A program made the position numbers and the translations under genes. A stretch of 64,000 bases of DNA from positions 3,473,001 to 3,537,000 of the forward strand of contig PQWQ01000005.1 in the NCBI GenBank assembly GCA_002943765.1, written 5' to 3'. Below the pieces are notes generated by a model. That model had not been told where the DNA came from. It was given only the letters and a program-made list of their open reading frames with translations, and ran no database searches. Within the stretch, counting starts at the first letter, position 1, and each line of letters begins with the position of its first letter. The DNA comes from Psoroptes ovis. Lineage: Eukaryota > Arthropoda > Arachnida > Sarcoptiformes > Psoroptidae. This document shows positions 1 through 11,830 of the stretch, piece after piece.

Positions 1-1472
1 CAAATTTAATTTTAATTCCAATCTTATCTATTACTCCAGATTTCAACGTTTTTAATCTCAATAATTTTATTGATTTAATTTGATTTTCAATTCAATTCAA
101 TGATCAATAATTTGAAATTGATTTTAGATTATTGTCATCGTGTTCTCCTTGCTGTTATCTTTGATATTTCATTGATTTCTGATCAAACAAAAGCAAATAC
201 AAGCAAATAAAGCAAGTACGACAAGTGTTAAATCATAATCATCAACATCAAATTGGTAAAATGACTGGTGAATGAGAATCAAGACAAAACTCAAAGAAAT
301 GACTGAGAATCAAAGAAATTGAATCGAATGAAAAAAAATTTCACACATATTCCATTATTTAATATTTATTATTTATTTATTATGGGGCTATAGTTTTTGT
401 TTATTATTAATGTATTGAACAAACAAACAAACAAAATGATTTTATCATCATCAAGCTTCGAAAAGATATTCATTGATATTGCTATGTATTATTACATCGT
501 AATAATAACATTTATTTATGATATTTATAATGGTAATAAAATATTATAATATAAAAAAATAATGGAAAAATCAACGATAACAACAGCCACAACAATAATG
601 ACAACGGTTTTTCGTTCAAATATTTTTTTGATTTTCGTATTTATTTGATTTGATTTTTATTTTGGTGTTTGCTGGTGTTGGTGCTGTTTGATCAAACCTT
701 CAACAGCATCAACGAATCAAAATCAAATATTAAATATATTAAAGCCGAACATAGATGCGAAACATTAATAATAAATGATCATTATTAATACAGAAAAAAT
801 CAAAGAAAATTGAAGAATCTGAAAAAAGTGAAAACCATAAAAATCAACAAAAGACAACGAATTTGATTTTTGTTTGTGACTGGTTGGTCGCATAGATGGA
901 TGGATATAAGATTATTGTGTGGCGACCTAAATTCTCATTTTCAAATAACAATCAAATCAAATCAAACAAATAATCAACATTTTTTGATATTATCTTCTAT
1001 GGTGGTTGTTATTATTACCTGATGGCTGCATTTTTGATATGAATCAAAGCCAAAGATACAAATCAAAATCATCACTGATGTGATATGACGACTAATCAAA
1101 CATTTGGGCCTAAAAAAATCATTCCGATTTTTTTAGATTTTTCGATGATTCGGACCAAGGTACGTAATCATTTATTCATTTATTTATTCATTCGTTTATT
1201 TATTTATTTATTTGTTTACTTGATCAATTATTCAATTATTTATTCATTCAGTCAACAACAACAGGCAATCATCTCTTGTCAATTTTTATAATTTATTTTG
1301 TCAAAATATTTATTCATTCAAACATATTCACATAAGAATTCATATTATTTTGAATGGTAAAATATTATTTCACAAATGAAAAAATCGGCAAAATGTTTGA
1401 TTTTTGTTAAAATTTTGGAGATGGGAGAATAATATATCGAGAGAAAATTTGATTTTTATATTATTTGTATTA

Positions 1473-1547
1473 GGTTGTCCGAAAAGTTTTGGCCGATTTT
1501 CATGAGCCGACTCTATTGATTATGCCGAATGAACTTTTCGGACAATC
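1473..1547 (+). mobile_element. Mariner-like MITE, copy 1 (subfamily 1)
   Basis: A 75-bp palindromic element starts GGTTGTCCGAAAAGTT and ends with its near-perfect inverse AACTTTTCGGACAATC. It is flanked by TA at 1471-1472 and 1548-1549, as expected for a TA target-site duplication of Tc1/mariner elements. The interior contains GGCCGATTTTCATGAG and a Tyr-less, non-coding centre, with no room for a transposase. Related copies lie at 3763, 4597, 25399, 27361 and 38490. Confidence 0.75.
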
Positions 1548-3762
1548 TAATGTATTATCACATTTTTACAAGTATCCATAATTTAGTCATTTTTTTTCTG
1601 GAAAGCTATAATCAAACAAACAAACAAACAAACAAATCAAACAGTGTTTGTTCAAGTTAATTACGTTTTCAAATCAAAATCATATTTTTATGATTGATTT
1701 TGATTGATTGAAATGTAAATATTCAAATGTCAAAATGCATGTATTGAAATGTAATGTAATCAAACAAAACCACCATTATCAACAATTTGAAAAATAGACC
1801 ATATGTCTACATTAATATGATGATTTGATGATACTTTTTTTTTTTTTAAAAATTGAACGATGGTCAAGTGTTTTAGACCATTGGGTCATTGGAAAAAAGC
1901 AGAGTTTTTGACAAGTTTTCCAAGTGAAAATCTTTGAATTTCAAGCCGAATTTTCATCCAAAATTCAATTATTCGAGCCAAATGTTGCGGCCAAATTTTG
2001 GGCACGAGAAAACCAAATTTGGCCCCGAAAAATTGAAGACGTGAAATGTCACGTAACTTCCTTGGTCGATTTTTCAAATTTCTGAAATTTTTCCGCTCTT
2101 AAAACTTGATGAATTTGACTGATTGATTGTCAAATATTCATAAAATCATCATTATGAATATTCAAATCAATTTCCATTGATTTTCAATGGAGAGAATATC
2201 GACCTCATCATCAATTTTCGAAGCAGTTTACCTGTGAAATTCAGAGTCTTTATTTGTACAAATTCTTCCTTATTTGAACAAATTTCAAATTTTAAAAATT
2301 TAAAAATTTCAAAAATCAATTTTCAACGACAATTTACCATATAATCAACAACAACTAAACGATATAAAATTGTTAATACAAACACTTTTGATTGGCCGAT
2401 GAAAAGCTTTCACGCCATTCACCGATTACGCCAACCAATTCAATGAAATCATTATCAACTGGAGAAATCAACCAAGATGGAAAAAAGTAATTTATTTATT
2501 TATTTTCCAACACCATTCAACAATAATAACAGCAAGATACCGACCGATCGACCAGCCGACCAACCATTGATAGAAACAAAAACAACCATCAATGACATTT
2601 CATTGAAATATCATCTATTTGAATGTATGATGATGGTCGATTCCATTCAAAGGTGAAATTTGGGAATATTTTCCCGTTGGAAAATCTCTTTCGATTTTTA
2701 CTTTTAATTTTTTTTTTCCATAAACAAAAATCAATCACCATTATTATTACAACAATCATAGACTATGAATGTATATTTGATGAACATACACATACTACAT
2801 TTTGCTTGTGTTTTGATTATAAATTTGCTGTGTATTTCTCTGTGTATTTCGCTGATTGTTTATTTGGTTTGATCCAAAAAAAATCCATCGTAAGAATCGT
2901 GCATGGGACCTTAAACACATACAGAAATTTCAAGTACTTTGACACCATATAAAACAATACCAAGTATCGTCAAATACAACACAAAATTGTCAGATTCAAA
3001 TACAAAACACAGTGAAACACATGGAAAATTGAAATAATTTTTTGTTTTTAAGCTTAAATTATTTTCGTTCTTTGTCGCCACCACCAGCACCAGAAAAACA
3101 CATGAATACACACAGAGTGTCTGTGCCATAGAATCTATGGCAACGCGAACTGAATGAACAGAATCAGGACAGAATTCAATGATTCTATTTGGCCGAAGAA
3201 AAAAATTAATGAAAATTCAACGAAATCTACAAAGAATTTATCGGACAATTTAGGAGATTTTCTTGAACAATTTACCCTGAGAATTAAAAGGCAAGAATCT
3301 CAAGAATTATCTCAAGAATTTTCCCTACCAATTTATTCAAGCGACAAACAAACAAATAATCAAGAATAAAAGAGGTTTAGCTACGAATAATTGGAAAATG
3401 AAGGATTCATAAACGATTCTGATAGGGAAAAGCTTAAAATTCAAGGCTAATAGTCTTGAAAACCTTCAAAAATTAAAGGTTTTTCAATTGAAAAAAAATC
3501 TTGAAAATCTTAAAAAACAAAAATCTTAAATTTCCTAAATTTAAATCAACAAAAAAACAAATTACAATCATAATAATGATTATAGTCAAGTGTTTGATGA
3601 TGATGGTACTATTATTATTAATATTATGTCTAATATTATTTCTTACGTTATTTCCAATAAGAAATAACATTGAAAATGAATGAAAACACACACACAAACC
3701 AATATATGAATATATTGGAAAATGTGTATTGGAAAATAATGAGAAAAAAATGGAAAATATTG

Positions 3763-3836
3763 GGTTGTCCAAAAAGTTTTTGCCGATTTTCAGATGTTTT
3801 TCAATTAGTAAATTGGCAAAAACTTTCAGGACAACC
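3763..3836 (+). mobile_element. Mariner-like MITE, copy 2 (subfamily 2)
   Basis: A 74-bp hairpin with ends GGTTGTCCAAAAAGTTTTTGCC and GGCAAAAACTTTCAGGACAACC. The right flank is TA (3837-3838); the left flank has decayed to TG. The whole element can fold on itself. It is the same family as copies 3 and 6. Confidence 0.7.
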
Positions 3837-4459
3837 TAATAAATAAATAAATAAATGAAATGAAATAAAATGAAATCAAATCAAACAAATAACAATTTCC
3901 AGACTTACAAACATTGAACAACAATGATGGCTGGCTGTTAAATGATTATTATTATTTTCATTATGATTATGATGATGATGATGGTAAATGGTACATGGTT
4001 TGATGGTTAATGGTCGACGAATTGGTGAATTTGAAGAATAGTTCATAGAATAATGGTGCTGTGCACAGATCATAAATGAAAATTGAATCAAATCAAATCA
4101 TTTTGTTCTTTGGGAAGATGAGACGAAACAGCAACACTATTCGATTATCAATGAAAATGAATAAATAAATAAACACAGATGAATGAATTTTGAATTGATT
4201 TTTGGGCAGAAATTTCTCAGATAAATTTCTCGGATGAACCAAATATTCAAATTCAATTAAATTGAATTTGAAATTTTCAATGAAAATTTTCAGCGAAAAT
4301 TTCAAGATTCATTGAATTCAACGAGAAGAAAAAAAAACCAGAAAAAAATCAAAGTCATTTAGTTGTATCAAATGAATGAATCGATGATTATGGTTAATAT
4401 AATTTCAAAATAAAATTAGAAAAAATAAAAAATCAAATCAAATAAAAATTATTAATCAG

Positions 4460-4544
4460 CACTTTACACTCAGCAAAATTAAGCATTCGACGTTGAAAAT
4501 CAATGAATCAGTGGTGCTTGTGTGGCGCCTAACGAGTGCAAAGT
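4460..4544 (+). repeat. Second inverted-repeat family (GGCGCC type), copy A
   Basis: About 85 bp bounded by CACTTTACACTC on the left and its inverse GAGTGCAAAGT on the right. Just inside the right end is a GC-rich core, GTGGTGCTTGTGTGGCGCC. The same core followed by CGAGTGCAAAGT recurs at 21954, 54642, 56224 and 61375. The terminal inverted repeats suggest a non-autonomous DNA transposon, but no clear target duplication is visible. Confidence 0.5.
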
Positions 4545-4596
4545 AAGTTTTGAAAAAAATTGCTATTAAAAATTGGTAAAAAATGAATAAATATTA

Positions 4597-4670
4597 GGTT
4601 GCTCGAAAAGTTTTTGCCGATTATATCATAGAAAATAATTGGAAAATCGGCAAGAACTTTTCGGACAACC
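4597..4670 (+). mobile_element. Mariner-like MITE, copy 3 (subfamily 2)
   Basis: A 74-bp hairpin with ends GGTTGCTCGAAAAGTTTTTG and its inverse ending TTTTCGGACAACC. The left flank is TA (4595-4596) and the right flank is GA, a decayed TA. The centre contains a TTATATCATAGAAAATAA spacer very like that of copy 6 at 38490. Confidence 0.72.
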
Positions 4671-5703
4671 GAATAAATAAACAAGCATAAAGCACACACA
4701 TATAAACATACCAATTCATGGGTATTGATGTAAAAAATATAAATTACAATAACATCATCATCATTCACCATACAATATTCACTCATTCAATATACACAGC
4801 TTCAATAAACAATAATAATTTAATGGTAAATGATTCAATATCATAATAATAATAATAATAATAATAAACAATCAATGAATGATGATGATGATGATCATTA
4901 ATTTATAATTTTTTCAAAGCAGATTCATTTTCTACGAACATTTGTTTACAATTCGTGGTCGTAAAAAATGGAAAAATATCTTCTCTCCATAAGCACACAG
5001 ACAGGGAATCAATATCGTTGATTATCATCATTATTATCGACGATGGTAAACAATGATGATGGTAAACAACGATGATCATCATTGGAAATTGATAGGACTA
5101 ATTAACTGAATTAAATCAATCAATCAATGAATGCAATGAACAAATCACTGGAATATGGCAGAAACCAGAAATTTTTTTCAGTGAAATTTCATTTTGTTTA
5201 TTTTTCGTATTTATCCATGTTTGTTTGATTTTTGTTTTGTGGAAAAATTTTTTTTGATCTAAATTTTCAGTGAAAATTTGCTTTAAAACCACTGAATGGC
5301 AAAAATCAATTTCTAAGGATAATTTCAAAGTGTCCATGTTCTGACAGATTAGTCGTAGACAATCATTGAATATTGGGAAAAAATGGATGAAAAATTCTCG
5401 AAGAAATTATGTGATTAATACAATTAAATTGAACAAATTATCATTAATTTATAATGATTTAGACCAGCAAAATAAGCAAGAGATTGAATGGTATTGAATT
5501 TTGGAAAAATTATAATCAAACACATGCTCGAAGTATTCAATTCTAATATGAATTATACTGGGACAAAATTGATAAATGATGTAATTTTTACGTGTTTCTT
5601 CTCATTCGGTATAAATACAAACACGAACAACAAAGATAATAATAATTCACGAATCGTTGTTGGTGGTGTTTCGATGTTCCAAAGTTGGAAAATAATGCTT
5701 CAG

Positions 5704-6014
5704 GCATCTTTATACGATCGAAATTGTTTTGGCAATATTTTTTTGACGATCAATTTACATCTAAAATTTTATCCCAAAATAATAAGAAATCAAAGCAATA
5801 CACACATGAAACAGCAACATCGAACAACAAATCTCCCCGAACATACATCGATAAATATCCATTATTATTTTGCTCGATATTCGATGGTATGCACACACTA
5901 TACACACGACGAAGAACGATTAAAACGATCCATTTTAAATATTTATCATTAATGTCTTTTTTACATCGTTCAATCATTCCTACATTCATTCAAACTATGA
6001 TGATCAATTCACAG
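5704..6014 (+). CDS. Candidate internal exon, unrecognised
   Basis: A stretch open for 103 codons with a usable acceptor (TTCAG at 5699-5703) and a usable donor (CAG/GTTCAT after 6014). The translation is not low-complexity and contains KSPRTYIDKYPLLFCSIF and DGMHTLYTRRRTIK. I do not recognise the family. No partner exon could be attached upstream or downstream, and an antisense ORF covers part of the same interval. It may be a chance ORF or an exon of a gene extending outside the part I can resolve. Confidence 0.25.
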
Positions 6015-6399
6015 GTTCATATATTCATATATTTTGGCTTATTTTTTGTTGTTTGCACACAAATTATTCTGCCTTCAGGGCTACCATTATTCATCTGAGA
6101 ATGAGTGAATGGAATGAAAAATGAATTTGAAATATTGATGGCTTACACGTTTTTCGATCAATTTCCATTGATTATTATTATTTGTAATATTGAAATAATC
6201 GATAGAACGATAATTGATAGAACGATTGTCGCATACCATAATCATTTTTCAATGTATTTTTTCAATGCATTCAAATACATATTACATGATTCTTTAATTT
6301 CCCCGATTCGTCATCAAACAACAAATGAATAAATCATTATCAATCATAAATTGGTCCATGTTTGTGTGTGCCATGAATCATGTATTAATTGTATTGAAT

Positions 6400-9300
6400 T
6401 CAATCAATCAATTCGAATCCATCACCAAAAACCATCCATTTTGTAGGTCGATTACTGAATACAAAACAATTATTATTATGAACAATAAGGAGTTATCATT
6501 TTTAAAACAAACCTTGTTCCATATTCAATCAATCGACAAATTGATGATATATCAGCGATTGATGATATTCGTTGATCATTGATCATCATTGAATCTTGTT
6601 GATTATCTTGATCAGAATTCAATTCAGATATTTCAATGCGCCAATCAATTATTCGTTGATCAATCGAAACGCTACGAACTTCGATATGTTCACGATGGCG
6701 AATCAATTTTAAATCTAGAATTAATGGAATAAATCAACAAATTGATTTATTGATTGAAACGTTCAAAAGTCTGACAAAATGCAAATATTTACCTGTTATT
6801 TGACAAGTATGACCAAGCAAATCAGATTGTCCGAATGATCGCAGATAATTCAGCGAAATTTCAGCGCTTTTATAATCGTAATTATAATTAATCAATGTAA
6901 CTATTAATTGATTATCATCACCACCGGTAATTATGATTAAAAGCTCTGCGAAACAATTGATAAAAATCAAATTTAAATTTAAAAAAATTTCAAATTCGAA
7001 TGATAATTACTTTTACTGATTTCCAAATGCCAATCAAACGATGTGATTGCTGATCGATGAATTTGTTTCGAAAGCTTCAATGATGATGAATGATTATTCA
7101 ATAATTGATGATCAATTGAAAGTAAATGTATGTAACCATCATTGGCAATTGTTGATGCAACAATGGTGGAATTCTTGCCATCTATTATCAAAGATGATAA
7201 TAATAATAATTTACATTTAAATAATGATGAATTTCTTAATTTTATTCGATCACGAATCACTAATTTATTCAATGATTCATCATATGAAAATGTACGAAAT
7301 GTTGCATCGGAACATGCAATTATTATCAAATATTTTCCATTATTATTTAATTTAATGAAATCGACATCCATATATCTTATATCTAATACATAATCATTAT
7401 TATTATTATCGCCATTATCATTATAATCAATAGTTTTACGTATTTTTGTTTCAAATTCCAATTGTTTGTCATAGAGTCCCATATAATTTACACATTTTTC
7501 TTGACAAATTAAAGATCTTTGATCTTGATTTGCATGGAAAAATTTCCAAATAATCATTTGTGACCGGCTTCCAACTGATATGGCCATCGTTGCTTCATCA
7601 TTGATTGGAATACATTTCAAGGAATTAATTGTTGCAATATGACCGTATAAAATTTCAGTCATTTCGAATTGATCTTTGAGATGATGATTGAAACGTATCA
7701 CATTTATTTGTCGATCTTCACCAGCGATCAATACATAGATGGTATCATTTAAAATCATTTGTGCACAACAATTGATTTTCTTCGGTATGATTGGAAATGT
7801 TATTCTCAACGGTAAACGACATAGACGATTGCAATGTTTGATCATATTCGAACGATTATAAACAAAATTTACTGTAATCAATTCATTATTTGATGATAAT
7901 CGTTTTATGGCAATGTCGAATGAACGATGACCACCGCCACAATCTTCATAAAACAATATTGTTTGTTCACTATCAATTAACCATACCGAAAAATGACGAC
8001 AATCAAAACCATAAACAATTGAAGGTTTACCATTAAAAAATTCAAATCCAACAATCCAATCGAAATTTGAAAATGAAACATATGTTCTTAATTTGTGAAA
8101 ATCAATCACAATTCTGTCATTATTTTCTACAATTAAATATTGAACAATACAACCATTACGACCGCAAGAATATATAAATTTTTCATGCCTACGAACGTCA
8201 GTTACACCATTTTGTCCATGAATATGCCAGAAATTTTTGAATGATTCAGGTTGATCAATCCAATACGATAATATATTGCCTGAATAATCACCAATTAAAA
8301 ATAAATTTCTGTACAGTAGGCCGCAAGAACACCATTGATGTTTTGTATTTGGTAAACGATAATATTGATTAGCATTGAAGACGATTTTGATTTGGCCATT
8401 TGCATCATTCGAAATACTTATTTGTACAATATATACAATACCGTTCAATAGACATACCATTAATTTATCATCAATATCATTATCATGTGTTATGAAGCTC
8501 AAATCAATAATTTTTTGATCAAATGTTTTTTCCAAATACGCGATTCTGACTGAATCGTTGAAATCATGTTGAATAACACCTAAATGACCGAATTTCGATC
8601 CGATCACAATCAAATTTTTTTGTCGATTTGTAGATAATTTAATATAATCATTGAATATTTCTTTAATATTTTCGTGGACGGATAATACATTTTGCTCGTT
8701 TGTTAGCTGTTTATCACTGATCATTATTTTACCTTTGTTTAATGAAAATAACATTTTAAAATTGTCAACGGTTTCAATATTATCACATATCATTGATAGC
8801 GCTTTGATTGATGACGAGAAATTACGATTCCATACGAATTTTTCATAATCATTTCTATGTAAAATATCGTCTATTTTCAATGATTGTATTGAGCTATCGC
8901 TACCACCAATAATCAAAGAATTATTATCATTATCTTTACACAGACACCATAATCGATTATTTTGTTGAAAACGTTGTTTGGCCAACATTTTAAATGGTTC
9001 ATCCAATGACCAAAGAATCAATGAGGAATCTTCTCCGATTGATACACAAATTTTATTATCAGTGTCGATCAACACACACCAAATACGTGCCTCATGTCCA
9101 TAATTTGTTTGTTTTAATTCAAATTTGTTATTTTTCCAACCAAGATTTTCACCTTTCCAAATACGAATACTACGATCATCAGATGCTGATATCAGAGTGT
9201 TTGTCGTTGAATCATAATCAATTGAAAAAATAACTCCAGTATGACCGGTTAAAATTTGTAATTCTTGTATTTCTCTCGACGATTTATCATTCCAATTTCT

Positions 9301-9894
9301 GATTGACCAAACGATTATATGCGTAAATACTGTACCAGATGCAATGATTAAGGTGTCATCTACGGATGTATTGTTTATGATTTTACCAGAATAAAGTATA
9401 CATTTTTGGGTACCAGGAATTTTTTCACCGGAATTTTCAGACAATAGATTCTTGGTCAAAATTTCATTTCTAGCATTCAGATACACGATAGAATGATGAG
9501 GATTGTCATAAATTAGATCTAATATTTGATTATTATTGAAAAATTGCGATATGATCCTGAAATCAAGACAAGAATCGAAATTTTCAACATTCAATAAACA
9601 ATATAAGACTGTATGGATCGTATATACGATTAAATAGTGTTGATTATTTTTAAAATTAATACATTTGATGCCGATAAGATTTTCTTTGATGACCAAAGGT
9701 ATAGACCTTTTAAAATGATATTTATCATTGTCATCTTTACACCAAATAAATAGAAATGACCCGATACCTGAACACAGAAATAAAAATTGAAATTTGAAAA
9801 TTTAAAAAGTAAAAGTTCAATGATCGATCATACCAGCCAGCAACAGTCGATTATTGCTTGTCAAACATCGAATGTGACTTTTTATCATTGACAT
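6400..9894 (-). CDS. WDR6: WDR6-like WD40 protein (tRNA 2'-O-methylation cofactor)
   Basis: Five exons: 9894-9834, 9767-7017, 6945-6793, 6714-6513 and 6454-6400. The product is 1073 residues, close to human WDR6 (about 1120). WD40 blades are visible, for example LTGHTGVIFSIDYD followed by SASDDRSIRIW, then YGHEARIWCV with GEDSSLILW, and a late blade YGHIATINSLKCI. In other eukaryotes WDR6 (yeast Trm734) partners the FTSJ1/Trm7 methyltransferase to 2'-O-methylate nucleotide 34 of tRNAs in the cytoplasm. The start is the first ATG of a short exon encoding MSMIKSHIRCLTSNNRLLLAG; the phases of all five exons close. The donor of exon 2 is ambiguous between 7017 and 7011, a difference of two codons. 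The last exon (55 nt) encodes a short tail ending FELID. Family assignment is firm; the exact C-terminus is less so. Confidence 0.88.
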
Positions 9895-9963
9895 TTTGAT
9901 ATCATTTTCGAGCAAAAAATAAAAATAAATCAAAGATTTTTAAAATTCAAATTGAATCAACAA

Positions 9964-10269
9964 ATGAAAAAACACGTGAGAGAAACTTTACAAGAAATCA
10001 CATTGATTGGAAATGTTTTCGGTAACATTCAATGTAAACAAAAACAAATCAAATTTGAAATTAAATTTAAATTTTTATTTGAATTAAAAATCAAATCAAT
10101 ATCACCATCCTTGATCAGAATATTTAAAGATCTTATGATATATTTAACTCTTTCAATTCTTTTGTTGGCCAAAATAGCATTGAAAACTTTGATTTCAATG
10201 CTCAGCGAATTTATTTTTAGAGGTTTATTATCGTATCGATTTCAGATGAATAAACAAAAAAAAAAGTAA
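9964..10269 (+). CDS. Candidate small ORF between WDR6 and MsrB
   Basis: An intronless ORF of 101 codons from ATG 9964, divergent from WDR6 with 69 bp between the two start codons. The product is basic and starts MKKHVRETLQEITLIGNVFG. A hydrophobic stretch near residues 55-80 includes LTLSILLLAKIALKTLI, followed by a Lys-rich tail. It runs antisense to the 3' flank of MsrB. I do not recognise it. The middle (KFEIKFKFLFELKIK) is low-complexity, so a chance ORF in AT-rich DNA is quite possible; the shared divergent promoter and N-terminal composition are the only points in favour. Confidence 0.25.
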   Translation: MKKHVRETLQEITLIGNVFGNIQCKQKQIKFEIKFKFLFELKIKSISPSLIRIFKDLMIYLTLSILLLAKIALKTLISMLSEFIFRGLLSYRFQMNKQKKK

Positions 10270-10374
10270 AAAAAATTAAATACATTTAATCATAAATTAA
10301 TAAGTCAGCTTGCTTGAATGTTTTAAATTGAAACTAATTAAAAATCCTTTTAATAAAATTAGAAATATTCAATG

Positions 10375-10866
10375 TTAGGATTGTTGTTGATTAATCGATT
10401 GAAATGGTTGAAATTTCAATGATGCTGAATTAATACAAAAACGTTTACCAGTAGGTTTTGGACCATTTTCAAATAAATGTCCTAGATGTGCATCACAACG
10501 TGCACATGTTACCTCGGTACGAATACGTGGTGCTTTTTGATAATCTGCTTTAAAGCATAATTTATTCATATCAATCGAATCGAAAAATGCTGGCCATCCA
10601 CAACCAGAATCATATTTGGTGTCGGATGTAAATAATTGTTGTTCACAAACAATACATGAATAAATACCACCATCATATAGATCGTTGTATTCACCGGTAA
10701 AAGGTCTATGGAAGAAAAAGGAAAAAAATTAGATCCAAATTGAATTATCACATCAAATTGATGGATCAATCAAATACCTTTCAGTTAAACCATTTTGTGT
10801 TACATCATATTGTAGCGGTGTCAAACGTTGTTTTAAATTTTTTCGATCAATAACAAATGCGGCCAT
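10375..10866 (-). CDS. MSRB: Methionine-R-sulfoxide reductase B (MsrB)
   Basis: Two exons, 10866-10778 and 10705-10375, give 139 residues, the usual size of a single-domain MsrB. The enzyme reduces methionine-R-sulfoxide in proteins using thioredoxin. The zinc-binding pairs are CIVC (residues 47-50) and CARC (97-100). The substrate loop has GCGWPAFF, then HLGHLF, and the active site is RFCINSASL with the catalytic residue Cys120. The catalytic position is therefore cysteine and not selenocysteine. No signal or clear mitochondrial presequence precedes the domain, so a cytosolic/nuclear form is likely. The start is the only ATG ahead of the conserved LTPLQYDVTQNG.. segment, and an intron splits the codon before PFTGEY. 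Confidence 0.95.
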
Positions 10867-11473
10867 TTTATTATTATTTTCAATCATTTGATCATCAATT
10901 CAAAGAATTGTGAAAAATTGCATCTGTATCAAAATTTTGTTGATTTCAATCATATCGATTGCTATTTATATACATCATCTATTCAAGCATTATCACATTA
11001 ACATCATTATTGTTTGTTATCATGATTTAAACATGACAAATTTATGCCTTAAATTTGAAATCTAATGAATAAAAACTATTTAAACACTTTTTGAATACAC
11101 AGAAAAACATAGGTCAACATTGTATGTAGGATTTAGGCAATCAGCTTTGATTAATCGATTGAATTTTTTCAATTTGATAAAAAAAAAATCACCAGTTTTT
11201 TTTTCATTGCAGTCATCATATTTCAATGAATATTTGATATTGTATTTTTAGCTTAAGATTTGATTAAGATTTGCAATTGTTGGTTGAAAAAATTTCATAC
11301 AATAAAGTGCGAATCGATTGGAAATCTAGGTTTTTCCTGGAAATTTTTTTTTTATTTTTCTTTTATAAATGAAAAAAAGTACAAATTTTAATTCACACAA
11401 AAAAATATGATGATAAACAAATCGATTCATTGATGAATTAAGATTTGTATTTGAGATTTGTTAGTTTCTTTAT
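10867..11473. other. Intergenic region between RPLP1 and MsrB
   Basis: About 600 bp of AT-rich DNA holding the 3' flank of RPLP1 and the promoter/5' leader of MsrB, both transcribed leftward. A TATATA-like stretch lies near 10965-10975 upstream of the MsrB ATG. No other gene is seen. Confidence 0.6.
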
Positions 11474-11830
11474 TTAATCAAACAAACCGAAACCCATATC
11501 ATCATCTTCTTCGGATTCTGGTTCGGCTTCTTTTTCTTTCTTTTTATCTTTACCAGCATCAGCTGCACCACCAGCAGCATCACCGGCTGCCGCAGCTGCT
11601 GGAGCCGCTCCACCAACGGCTGGACCTGATCCAATACCTGAACCAATATTGGTGATCAAACCTTTAACATCGACACCTTCGAGAGCTTTTGCGAACAAAC
11701 CAGGCCAATATGGTTCCACTTCAACGTTTGCCGTTTTCAATATGGTTTGAATTTTTTCCGATGTAATGGCCACATCATCATCTTGGAGGATTAAAGCAGC
11801 ATAAACGCAGGCTAATTCGTTGACAGACAT
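11474..11830 (-). CDS. RPLP1: 60S acidic ribosomal protein P1
   Basis: A single-exon CDS of 118 residues. P1 forms heterodimers with P2 on the P0 stalk of the large ribosomal subunit and recruits translational GTPases. An N-terminal helical dimerisation domain ([20 protein letters not shown]) is followed by an Ala/Gly/Pro hinge (about 65-90). The charged tail [10 protein letters not shown].. leads to the universal C-terminus [10 protein letters not shown]. Length matches eukaryotic P1 (110-118). The codons are noticeably less AT-rich than neighbouring genes, as expected for a highly expressed gene. An AATAAA in the transcribed strand overlaps the stop codon (11475-11470) and another lies at 11357-11352. 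Confidence 0.97.
   Translation of the reverse strand: MSVNELACVYAALILQDDDVAITSEKIQTILKTANVEVEPYWPGLFAKALEGVDVKGLITNIGSGIGSGPAVGGAAPAAAAAGDAAGGAADAGKDKKKEKEAEPESEEDDDMGFGLFD

Larger units (their letters stand above)
1..5703. other. Gene-free AT-rich stretch
   Basis: No ORF here has recognisable protein similarity or a consistent splice structure. The sequence is AT-rich with many ATC/ATG, TTTA and CAAA runs. It contains three copies of a mariner-like hairpin element (1473-1547, 3763-3836, 4597-4670) and one copy of a second inverted-repeat family (4460-4544), listed separately. Short ORFs at 1085, 2623 and 3473 are low-complexity and are judged to be chance. Confidence 0.6.

Noticed and set aside
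2623..2952. 109-codon plus-strand ORF
   Set aside because: Low-complexity, Phe/Ile-rich, no splice structure and no similarity that I recognise.
5488..5952. 154-codon plus-strand ORF overlapping the candidate exon
   Set aside because: The frame conflicts with the better-bordered 5704-6014 interval and it begins without an ATG context. The composition is low-complexity (NTNTNNKDNNNS).
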